Below the pieces are notes generated by a model, which saw only the letters and a list, made by a program, of their open reading frames with translations, was not told the DNA's origin and ran no database searches. From CAXXOK01 sp963675655 (GTDB lineage Bacteria > Bacillota > Clostridia > Christensenellales > Aristaeellaceae): 64,000 bases of DNA. The stretch is from contig OY776489.1 in assembly GCA_963675655.1 (NCBI GenBank), positions 1 to 64,000 of the forward strand, read 5' to 3'. Below are positions 23,893 through 31,420 of this stretch, in pieces. Positions within the stretch are counted from its first letter, which is position 1, and each line of letters opens with the position of its first letter. The position numbers were made by a program, and so were the translations under genes.

Positions 23893-23915
23893 CTTAGTAT
23901 TCACTTGATCATGTT

Positions 23916-25166
23916 TTATCGTCCGCCCATAGCATCCAAATAACGCTGTGCATTTTTTCCTACGATCGCAGCGCTTGGCTTTTGGCTGAGTATGGTACGC
24001 GCTACGCGTAGTACATCGTCCATGGTGACGGCTTCAATTTTCGCCAGCGTTTCTTCTGCTGTTGTTAAGCGGTCCAGTAGCAACCTGCTACGGCCAATGG
24101 ACTGCATACGCCCCGAAGAGCTTTCCAGCGCAAGCACGTACCCACCCTTTAATTGCGCCTTTGCACTGCGAAACTCTTTTTCCGTAAAGCCTTTATCCAA
24201 CGCTTTTTCCAGCTCGGTTTGCAGCTCGTCGATGACCTTTTGACCGTTATCCGGCGAAGTGCCCGCATAGATGGTGAAAGTGCCGATACCGGGATAGCTG
24301 GTTGGGTAAGAGAATACGGAATATGCCATACCCAGTTCCTCCCGGATGCGTTGGAAAAGCCTGCTGCTCATGCCGCCGCCAATGGCGTTATTGAATACAG
24401 ACAGCGGATAACGGTCGTCCGAAGCCAGCTCAATACCGGGGTACCCCAGTGCAATTTGCAATTGCTCCGTCTCTTTTTCACGTGCTTTGCGGCCACTGCG
24501 TATTTGCTGCAGCTGTGGCTTCGTTTCTGGTTCGCCCTCATTGGGAAAGTCGGTAAAAAACTGTTCAGCCAGTTCCACAAACGTTTCCCACTCGTAATTT
24601 CCAGCGATGGCTAATACCATATTTTTGGGATGATAGTGCCTGCGCCAGTACTGCAATAAATCTTCACGTTGGTATGCGCGTATCTGTGCAGCCGGTCCAA
24701 GAATCGGCCTGCTCAGAGAGCCTGCGAATTGTGCCTCGCTGAGAATGTCGCTTACCAAATCCTCCGGCGTATCTTCCACCATAGCGATCTCTTCCAGCAC
24801 AACGCCGCGCTCTTTCTGCAATTCCTGCTCGTCAAAACGGGCGCGCAGCACAATATCGCTTACCACATCCACCGCAAGCGCCAAATCCTCATCGATCACT
24901 TTTGCATAAAAGCAGGTACAATCCTTGCCGGTAAAAGCGTTCAACTGTCCGCCAACTTCATCCATCTCTTCGGCAATATCCCTTGCACTGCGTGTTGTTG
25001 TGCCCTTGAACACCATATGCTCAATGAAATGAGATAACCCGTTTTCTTCCGGCGTTTCGTTCATCGAGCCAACTTTGATCCAGCAGCCGACCGTGCAGCT
25101 ATGCACATGCGTCAGTTTTTCCCCTACAAGCCGCAGCCCATTCGGCAGGGTGATTTGATCAAACAT
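23916..25166 (-). CDS. M16 family zinc metallopeptidase
   Basis: 416 residues; GAAGGG upstream. The inverted zinc motif H46-F-I-E49-H50 followed by Glu126 (VLEEIAM), 76 residues on, is the pitrilysin/processing-peptidase active site. The C-terminal half is the inactive partner-like domain (RIREELGMAYSVFSY, the R/Y pair). In Bacillus and clostridia this gene (mlpA/ymxG type) sits next to pnp, exactly as here. The substrates in bacteria are poorly known. Cytoplasmic; no signal peptide. Confidence 0.92.
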   Translation of the reverse strand: MFDQITLPNGLRLVGEKLTHVHSCTVGCWIKVGSMNETPEENGLSHFIEHMVFKGTTTRSARDIAEEMDEVGGQLNAFTGKDCTCFYAKVIDEDLALAVDVVSDIVLRARFDEQELQKERGVVLEEIAMVEDTPEDLVSDILSEAQFAGSLSRPILGPAAQIRAYQREDLLQYWRRHYHPKNMVLAIAGNYEWETFVELAEQFFTDFPNEGEPETKPQLQQIRSGRKAREKETEQLQIALGYPGIELASDDRYPLSVFNNAIGGGMSSRLFQRIREELGMAYSVFSYPTSYPGIGTFTIYAGTSPDNGQKVIDELQTELEKALDKGFTEKEFRSAKAQLKGGYVLALESSSGRMQSIGRSRLLLDRLTTAEETLAKIEAVTMDDVLRVARTILSQKPSAAIVGKNAQRYLDAMGGR

Positions 25167-25188
25167 GTCGATTTCCCTTCTAATAAAG

Positions 25189-25229
25189 CCGACGGAAGCC
25201 CTCCGTTTCCGGAGTGATGCTTCCGTCGG
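25189..25229 (-). terminator. Terminator after pnp
   Basis: 11-bp perfect stem (CCGACGGAAGC / GCTTCCGTCGG) with an inner CTCCG/CGGAG hairpin; only a short T-rich stretch follows, so read-through into the peptidase is likely. Confidence 0.65.
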
Positions 25230-25316
25230 TCTGGTTTTGTGTTTCTACGCGCTTACGCTGCAAACGCAGGCAGAGCGGTATTCTTGCGCTATTTCATCGC
25301 AGCTGAAATGATTTTA

Positions 25317-27500
25317 TCAGGTGCGATCGTTTCCGCCGCCGGGGCGGCCATCACGGCGCGGCGGACGGCGGTGATCGCCGTTGTTGCCAGCGCGGAAACC
25401 GCTAGAAGGCGCATTGGTATACTCAATATCGTTGCGGATCAGGTTTACGCGGCCCTGCGAGTCAATTTCATTGACTTTCACTTCTACCTCATCGCCGATG
25501 TTCATCACATCTTCAACCTTTTCAACGCGGTGATCGGCCATCTTGCTGATGTGCAGCATGCCGTCCTTACCGCCGGTCAGTTCGATAAAGGCGCCGAAGT
25601 TCATGATTCGCACTACCTTACCCATGTACACATCGCCGACTTCAATATCTTTGGCAATGCCTTCGATAATCTTCTTCGCCTTGTTAGCTGCAGCTTCATC
25701 AGGCGTAGCGATGTAAACGCGGCCATCATCCTCGATGTCGATCTTTACGCCGGTTTCAGCAATGATTTTGTTAATCATCTTGCCGCCCGGTCCAATGACC
25801 TCACGAATCTTTTCAGGGTTGATGGTGAAGCGGATAATCTTGGGCGCATACTTGCTCATATGCTCACGCGGCTGCGCGAGGGTTTCCAGCATGATCTGCA
25901 AAATGTGCAAACGTCCGATGCGTGCCTGCCCCAATGCCCGTTCCAGAATCACGCGGTCGATACCGGCAATTTTAATGTCCATCTGGATGGCGGTAATGCC
26001 CTTTACGGTACCGGCCACCTTGAAGTCCATATCGCCAAGGAAATCTTCCAAGCCCTGAATATCGGTCAGCACAGCCACTTTGTCGCTGCTTGCATCCTTA
26101 ATCAGACCCATGGCCACACCGGCAACAGGCGCTTTGATCGGCACACCGGCATCCATCAGGCTCAGGGTGCTGCCGCAAACGGATGCCATAGAGCTGGAGC
26201 CGTTGCTACCCAGAATTTCGCTTACCAGACGCAACGCATACGGGAACTCGTCCTCGCTGGGTACGACAGGCACCAGCGCACGCTCCGCCAGCGCACCATG
26301 GCCAATCTCACGACGGCCGGGACTCTTCATACGGCCCGCTTCGCCTGTTGCATACGGCGGCATGTTATAGTGGTGAATATAACGCTTAAAGTCTTCCGTA
26401 CCAATGCCGTCCAGCACCTGTACATCGCTCATGGAGCCAAGCGTGGTTACGGTAAGAGCCTGCGTTTCGCCACGTGTGAAAATCGCGCTGCCGTGCGTAC
26501 GCGGAAGCACGCTGGTCTCGCACCAGATGGGGCGCACATCAGCTGTGCCGCGGCCATCAGGACGAATGCCATCATCCAGAATTTTACGGCGCATAACCTC
26601 TTTATTCAAGTAGTAGATCGCATCGGCAACTTCGCCCATACGGCCTTCAAACTGCTCGGCAAAGTGCTCCATGCATTCCTTCTTGGTTTGCGCTTCGCGC
26701 TGCTGGCGCTCGGCACGCACAGTGGTTTCAAACGTCCATACGCACTTGTCGTACGCAAAATCACGTACAGCCTGCTTAATATCATCGCCGGTCGTTACCA
26801 GAGCCACTTCGACCTTTTCTTTGCCGATTTCCGCCTGAATGCCTTCAATAAAGGCAACCAGCTTTTTAATTTCTTCATGAGCAAAGAGGATCGCGCCCAG
26901 CATTTCCTCTTCCGATACTTCATTCGCACCGGCTTCTACCATGAGCACCGCGTCTTTGGTACCGCTGACGAATACATGCATCGAGCTTTTCTCGCGCTGC
27001 GCTTCATCAGGGTTGATCACGTACTGGCCGTCAACACAGCCAACCACAACGGTGCCGGTAGGGCCATTCCACGGAATGCTGCTAACTGTAAGCGCAGCGG
27101 AAGAGCCGATCATCGCAGGCACTTCGGGCGGAATATCTTTATCGACAGACAGGACGGTCGCAACCACCTGCACATCGTTACGCATTCCTTTGGGGAACAG
27201 CGGACGCAGTGGACGGTCAATGAGGCGGCAGGTCAAGGTCGCTTTTTCAGTGGGGCGGCCTTCACGCTTGATGAATCCGCCGGGGATTTTACCCACGGAA
27301 TACTGCTTCTCTTCAAAATCGACAGCAAGGGGGAAGAAATCCACGCCCTCGCGCGGCGTATCGCTCATGGTTGCGTTAACCATGACTACCGTATCGCCGT
27401 ACCGAACGAACGCAGAGCCCGACGCCTGCTGGCAGTACTTGCCAAACTCGATTGACAACTGGCGTCCAGCCAGTTCAGTTGTGAATACCTTTTTATCCAT
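25317..27500 (-). CDS. pnp: Polynucleotide phosphorylase
   Basis: 727 residues from the ATG at 27500 (GGAG upstream; an upstream in-frame start runs into the rpsO-pnp hairpin). 3'-5' phosphorolytic exoribonuclease of mRNA decay. In order: first RNase PH domain, helical linker, second RNase PH domain (TRGETQAL, GRREIGHGALAERAL, the active-site region), KH domain (IREVIGPGGKMINKI) and S1 domain (VGDVYMGKVVRIMNFGAFIEL). The C-terminal tail is Arg/Gly-rich (RRDGRPGGGN). It follows rpsO, as in most bacteria. Confidence 0.97.
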   Translation of the reverse strand: MDKKVFTTELAGRQLSIEFGKYCQQASGSAFVRYGDTVVMVNATMSDTPREGVDFFPLAVDFEEKQYSVGKIPGGFIKREGRPTEKATLTCRLIDRPLRPLFPKGMRNDVQVVATVLSVDKDIPPEVPAMIGSSAALTVSSIPWNGPTGTVVVGCVDGQYVINPDEAQREKSSMHVFVSGTKDAVLMVEAGANEVSEEEMLGAILFAHEEIKKLVAFIEGIQAEIGKEKVEVALVTTGDDIKQAVRDFAYDKCVWTFETTVRAERQQREAQTKKECMEHFAEQFEGRMGEVADAIYYLNKEVMRRKILDDGIRPDGRGTADVRPIWCETSVLPRTHGSAIFTRGETQALTVTTLGSMSDVQVLDGIGTEDFKRYIHHYNMPPYATGEAGRMKSPGRREIGHGALAERALVPVVPSEDEFPYALRLVSEILGSNGSSSMASVCGSTLSLMDAGVPIKAPVAGVAMGLIKDASSDKVAVLTDIQGLEDFLGDMDFKVAGTVKGITAIQMDIKIAGIDRVILERALGQARIGRLHILQIMLETLAQPREHMSKYAPKIIRFTINPEKIREVIGPGGKMINKIIAETGVKIDIEDDGRVYIATPDEAAANKAKKIIEGIAKDIEVGDVYMGKVVRIMNFGAFIELTGGKDGMLHISKMADHRVEKVEDVMNIGDEVEVKVNEIDSQGRVNLIRNDIEYTNAPSSGFRAGNNGDHRRPPRRDGRPGGGNDRT

Positions 27501-27610
27501 TCTCTTCTCCTCTTCTTGCGTGCGAGCCTCGTTGCCCGCCGCAACTCCATATCGCCACGCTGGTATTGCGCAGCGGCACAGGCGCTTTTCTATGCGCCTT
27601 TGCAAAACAG

Positions 27611-27652
27611 CCGCGCTTCGGCAGGTCGGGTTTCAAACCCGCCGAAACGCGG
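27611..27652 (-). terminator. Hairpin between rpsO and pnp
   Basis: Long imperfect stem (CCGCG-TTCGGC... / ...GCCGAA-CGCGG with inner GGGTTT/AAACCC), followed on the minus strand by TGTTTTGC. In E. coli the equivalent position holds a terminator plus the RNase III site for pnp autocontrol; the same role here is inference. Confidence 0.6.
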
Positions 27653-27668
27653 TTGTGTGCAAACAATG

Positions 27669-27923
27669 TTACTTTCTCAAGCCCAGCTGAGCAATCAGGG
27701 TACGATAGCTCTCAATGTTGGTCTTCTTGAGGTAATCCAGCAGACCGCGCCGTTTACCAACCATCAGCAACAAGCCGCGGCGGCTATGATGATCCTTTTT
27801 ATTAATCTTCAGATGCTCGTTGAGGTGATTGATGCGCTGTGTCAGCAATGCGATCTGTACTTCGGGGGATCCGGTGTCGCCTTCGTGGCGGGCATACGTC
27901 TTGATGATGTCAAACTTCTCCAT
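27669..27923 (-). CDS. rpsO: 30S ribosomal protein S15
   Basis: 84 residues; AAGGAGG 11 bases before the ATG. KTYARHEGDTGSPEVQIALLTQRI and DHHSRRGLLLMVGKRRGLLDYLK are unmistakable S15. It is about five residues shorter at the N-terminus than the usual 88-89. It binds the central domain of 16S rRNA. A GGCGC-GAAA-GCGCC hairpin lies just upstream in the leader (27951-27964) and may be part of S15 autoregulation. Confidence 0.97.
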   Translation of the reverse strand: MEKFDIIKTYARHEGDTGSPEVQIALLTQRINHLNEHLKINKKDHHSRRGLLLMVGKRRGLLDYLKKTNIESYRTLIAQLGLRK

Positions 27924-28049
27924 GGTATGGTTTGCCTCCTTGCATTGGTGGCGCTTTCGCGCCCCGCGGTAATCGCCGTTTGCATAGTCCGCCGTCGGCC
28001 TTCGTACGTCTGCGCAAACGGTTCGTACAGTGCGATAAGCACAGCTTTA

Positions 28050-28078
28050 ATTGTACCATGCTTATTCTGTTTTGTAAA
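28050..28078 (-). promoter_or_regulatory. rpsO-pnp promoter
   Basis: Minus strand: TTTACA, 17-base spacer, TACAAT, about 125 bp ahead of the rpsO ATG, leaving a structured leader. Confidence 0.8.
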
Positions 28079-28096
28079 CGGTTGTTCCAAAAAACC

Positions 28097-28903
28097 TTAT
28101 AACTTGCCTGCTCCAATTGACTGTGCTTCCGATCGGAAATAGAGTACCACCGCATCCTCCAGTAAGCATTCAGCAGGTAGGCGGCATATGATCGTTTGCT
28201 CGTCCATCACTCGCGCAAGCGCCGGATATACATGAATACCGTCGTCAATCAACGCTCGGTAATCTCCAGAGCATACGCTTTGCTTCTCATCATGGTCCAC
28301 CCTAAGCGTGCGATATTCTCCATGCTCCTTAGTGATATGTGCGTTCAGCCGATACATGTCTCCCAGCATTGCCCTTGCCTGTGCTACGTCCCCTCGCGAC
28401 AGCGCCGCACGAATCTCGGTAGCGCTTACCACCTGCTTATCCAGCTGAATCAGTGGGACCACAATAGTGTCAAACCCCAGCGCCTGCCCCAGCATCTGTA
28501 AAAGCGGCGGCTTCCCTTCCCCGCCTTTGCCAAATGTGTAGTTGCTGCCAACGATAATCGCTTTGGGATGCCATCTGCGCACCAGTTCGCCCACAAACAC
28601 TTCGGGCGGCATATCCCGCAGTTCTTCGGTAAAGGGCTGCGCGCAGAAAATATCCACACCCAGCTTTTCCATCACAGCTGCGCGTTCTTGCGGCGTCATC
28701 AACAGCGAAGGGGTGCGTTCCGGCGCCAGTACAGACAATGGATGCTGCGCGAAGGTTTGCACGATCAACGGCAGGTGGTACTGCTTTGCCAGCGTACGCG
28801 CTTTGGCGATCAGCACCCGATGGCCGATGTGTACCCCATCAAACATGCCCAGTACCACAATCGAAGCGATTGTGCTGATCCGTTCGTCCGTGCAGCTTTT
28901 CAT
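28097..28903 (-). CDS. ribF: RibF-like FAD synthetase lacking a normal riboflavin kinase domain
   Basis: 268 residues. The N-terminal ~185 residues are the FMN adenylyltransferase domain of RibF: GMFDGVHIGHRVLI (residues 19-32), TFAQHPL, VGSNYTFGKGGEG and the VSATEIRAALSRGDV helix. Family members then continue with a riboflavin kinase domain bearing GxxxGFPTAN; here only ~80 residues follow MYRLNAHI and none of the kinase motifs are present. So it probably makes FAD from FMN only, or has another nucleotidyltransferase role. It is in its usual place after truB. Confidence 0.82.
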   Translation of the reverse strand: MKSCTDERISTIASIVVLGMFDGVHIGHRVLIAKARTLAKQYHLPLIVQTFAQHPLSVLAPERTPSLLMTPQERAAVMEKLGVDIFCAQPFTEELRDMPPEVFVGELVRRWHPKAIIVGSNYTFGKGGEGKPPLLQMLGQALGFDTIVVPLIQLDKQVVSATEIRAALSRGDVAQARAMLGDMYRLNAHITKEHGEYRTLRVDHDEKQSVCSGDYRALIDDGIHVYPALARVMDEQTIICRLPAECLLEDAVVLYFRSEAQSIGAGKL

Positions 28904-28954
28904 TCTATGTCCCCCATCTTTTCCGATTACGTTACTAGCCAGGCTTGCTTAGCT

Positions 28955-29875
28955 TCAGTCACCCAGCCATGTACGAAATTTTACAATGTCGCCCTCGCAA
29001 GTACCGATAGCCGTCAGCTTCCCATCCAGGTATAACCGTACCGGCTGTTCAGTAGGCAGCGTTTGCGCCTGTAGCCGTGCTAAAGGTAAGGGTACGCCAT
29101 TGCAAAAGGGTTTTGCCAGTGTGACTGGCACATCCAAACGCGGCAAATGCGCTAGTGCTGTTTCCATAGGCAAAACTAATGAATCCAGCGTCCCCTTTTC
29201 AGCGGCCGCCTGAATATCCTCCATCGTTTGCGCAGTATCCAGCGTAAAAACGCCAGACTGGGTACGTAGCAGAAAACGCATGTGCGCGGGGCAGTTCAAC
29301 GCTTCGCCTAGATCATGGCAAAGCGTTCGTACATAAAACCCCTTGGAACATCGCACCGAGAGCAATGCTCCGTGCCTTTCCGTCATTTCGATCAGCGACA
29401 AAGCATGTACCGATACTTGCCTGCCTGTCAGCTCTACTGTTTCGCCTTTACGGGCTAGCTCGTACAAGCGTTTCCCATCCCGTTTTAATGCGCTGTACAT
29501 AGGCGGTACCTGTAAAATAGGCCCGACAAAATGGGTTAGTTGTTCGCTCAACGCTGCTTCCGCAGGGTATTGCTCTCCCGTCTGAACGATTTTCCCCTGC
29601 GCATCCTGCGTATCGGTAGCACTGCCAAATGCCACTTCGGTTATATATGCCTTTTCCTTATCCTGCATATAATCAAACAACCGAGCCGCTTTCCCAATCA
29701 TCAGCGGCAGCACGCCAGCCGCTTCCGGATCCAGCGTGCCAGCATGTCCAACTTTCGCGCCGCCCAATAGCCTACGCACCTTCCCTACGACATGCGCAGA
29801 TGTTAGCCCCGGCGGTTTTAACACATTGAGAAAACCGCAAAAGACTTGCTTTTGCGGATGGGTTTGTTTGCTCAC
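28955..29875 (-). CDS. truB: tRNA pseudouridine-55 synthase TruB
   Basis: 306 residues. KPPGLTSAHVVGKVR and GHAGTLDPEAAGVLPL with catalytic Asp49, then SKGFYVRTLCHDLG, are the TruB signatures. It converts U55 in the T-loop of tRNAs to pseudouridine. The start overlaps the nrnA stop by 4 bp (ATGA), so translation is coupled. Confidence 0.97.
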   Translation of the reverse strand: MSKQTHPQKQVFCGFLNVLKPPGLTSAHVVGKVRRLLGGAKVGHAGTLDPEAAGVLPLMIGKAARLFDYMQDKEKAYITEVAFGSATDTQDAQGKIVQTGEQYPAEAALSEQLTHFVGPILQVPPMYSALKRDGKRLYELARKGETVELTGRQVSVHALSLIEMTERHGALLSVRCSKGFYVRTLCHDLGEALNCPAHMRFLLRTQSGVFTLDTAQTMEDIQAAAEKGTLDSLVLPMETALAHLPRLDVPVTLAKPFCNGVPLPLARLQAQTLPTEQPVRLYLDGKLTAIGTCEGDIVKFRTWLGD

Positions 29876-30882
29876 TGCTGCGGGCCTCCGCGATACGCTT
29901 TTTCCAATTCGGCTTCGATCTTTTTCATCGCTTCTTCCGGCGGGCCGGCTAACGAACAGCCTGCCGCCAATTGGTGGCCTCCACCGCCAAACAGTTCTGC
30001 CACTTGGTCTACACGGTAAGGTGTAAGCGCCCGCAAGCTGAATTTCATCGCGCCATCCTGTGTTTCTCGGGCAAAATAAGCCATCTTCACACCAACAACG
30101 TCGATTGCATAGTCCACTACGCCATCCGCATTTTCAGCGCTCGCTTCCGCCTGTAAAAAATCCTGCTGCCGTAAGCACATCCCGGCAATTTCGCCACTGC
30201 AAAGATAGCGTATAGAAGCCAGGGCCTTTCCGAGAAGCGCTATATGTTCCTTGTCTTTGCAACGGAACAGCATTCTGGCATATTGAGCGATCGGCAGTTC
30301 CGCTTCCATGAGCTTTTCCATCATGCGAAACGCTTCCGCCGTCACGTTTTGATACACAAAATTGCCCGTATCGGTCGAAATCGCCGTATACAGGCAAATC
30401 GCCTCATCCCTGCGTATTGGCTGGCCCAAAGCGTTAAATAGCCGCCAAACCAGTACCGCCGTCGCAGAGGCTTCGCCATCAATCACATTAATGCCCGCAA
30501 AACCCGGATTCGTCGGATGATGATCCACCTGCGCGTTGTTCTTAACACGCGTAAACAGCTCCTGCGCTTTTCCCATGCGATCAATACTGCTTACATCCAG
30601 CGAAATAGCAAGCGTCTGATCGTTCAGCGTAATATTACTGGCCGCTTCATCATACTTGCGTACGCAATAAACGTCCGGTAAAAATGACAGGTTCGCCGGA
30701 GGTACGTCATCCAGCACGATGGTGACCGGTTTACGCAGCCGCGTAAGCAGCAATTTCATCGCCAGCGTGCTGCCTAGCGTATCGCCATCCGGCGATATAT
30801 GGGGAAAGAGCAATATGCTGTCCGCATTTTGAATCGCGGACAGCAGCTCATTGAATTGGTAACGGTCATTCATGTTCGTCAT
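29872..30882 (-). CDS. nrnA: DHH-family nanoRNase / bifunctional oligoribonuclease-PAP phosphatase
   Basis: 336 residues from the ATG at 30882 (GGAGG ~8 bases upstream; 30873 and 30888 are also in frame). DHH domain with FPHISPDGDTLGS (metal-binding Asp pair) and VDHHPTN, then the DHHA1 domain with GGGGHQLAAG. NrnA degrades short RNAs and pAp in Firmicutes lacking orn. It overlaps rbfA by 17 bp and truB by 4 bp in the conserved rbfA-nrnA-truB order. Confidence 0.94.
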   Translation of the reverse strand: MTNMNDRYQFNELLSAIQNADSILLFPHISPDGDTLGSTLAMKLLLTRLRKPVTIVLDDVPPANLSFLPDVYCVRKYDEAASNITLNDQTLAISLDVSSIDRMGKAQELFTRVKNNAQVDHHPTNPGFAGINVIDGEASATAVLVWRLFNALGQPIRRDEAICLYTAISTDTGNFVYQNVTAEAFRMMEKLMEAELPIAQYARMLFRCKDKEHIALLGKALASIRYLCSGEIAGMCLRQQDFLQAEASAENADGVVDYAIDVVGVKMAYFARETQDGAMKFSLRALTPYRVDQVAELFGGGGHQLAAGCSLAGPPEEAMKKIEAELEKAYRGGPQQ

Positions 30883-31234
30883 CCGCATCCACCTCCGGCT
30901 CAACTTGCTTAAGAAGGGTAGCGATGTGAACACCGTATTCGATATTATGGTCCAGCACAAAGGTAATTTCTGGCGCATAGCGGATGATCATCCGTTTGCC
31001 CAACTCCCGGCGCACAAATCCGGCTGCTTTTTTCATTGCTGCCATCATAGGCTCACGGTCTTCTTCTTCCAGAATGCTGATATAAACTTTAGCGTACCGT
31101 AAATCCCGCGCCACATCCGCGCGCGTAACGCTAAAGGTTCCTTTAATGCGAGGGTCGTGTAACTGCTCGCGAATAATAGCGTCCACTTCCCTACGAACTT
31201 CCTCGCTGATACGATCAATACGCTGGTAACTCAC
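30866..31234 (-). CDS. rbfA: Ribosome-binding factor A
   Basis: 122 residues from a GTG at 31234 preceded by AAGGAG; a longer in-frame extension upstream lacks any homology to RbfA. YQRIDRISEEVRREVDAIIREQL and ARDLRYAKVYISIL are characteristic of this KH-like 30S maturation and cold-shock factor. It follows infB after 186 bp. Confidence 0.95.
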   Translation of the reverse strand: MSYQRIDRISEEVRREVDAIIREQLHDPRIKGTFSVTRADVARDLRYAKVYISILEEEDREPMMAAMKKAAGFVRRELGKRMIIRYAPEITFVLDHNIEYGVHIATLLKQVEPEVDADDEHE

Positions 31235-31420
31235 TGTAATCTCCTTGTCCCTGTTACAGGGAGGCGCTACACCTTTCCATATCGGCGGGAACCCCACAGT
31301 GCGAAAGGAAAGTGCTTGTGTGTATTCTTTCTGCCCGGTTTTCCGGTCGACTAAAACGACGGGGAGGGAAACGTTCGCCGTGCGAGCCGTTTCCCTGCTG
31401 CATCCCATCTTTTAAGGCGT

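Noticed and set aside
25239..27455. 738-codon ORF opposite pnp
   Set aside because: Antisense shadow of the pnp gene; composition (many His, Asn, Arg) is that of a reverse reading.
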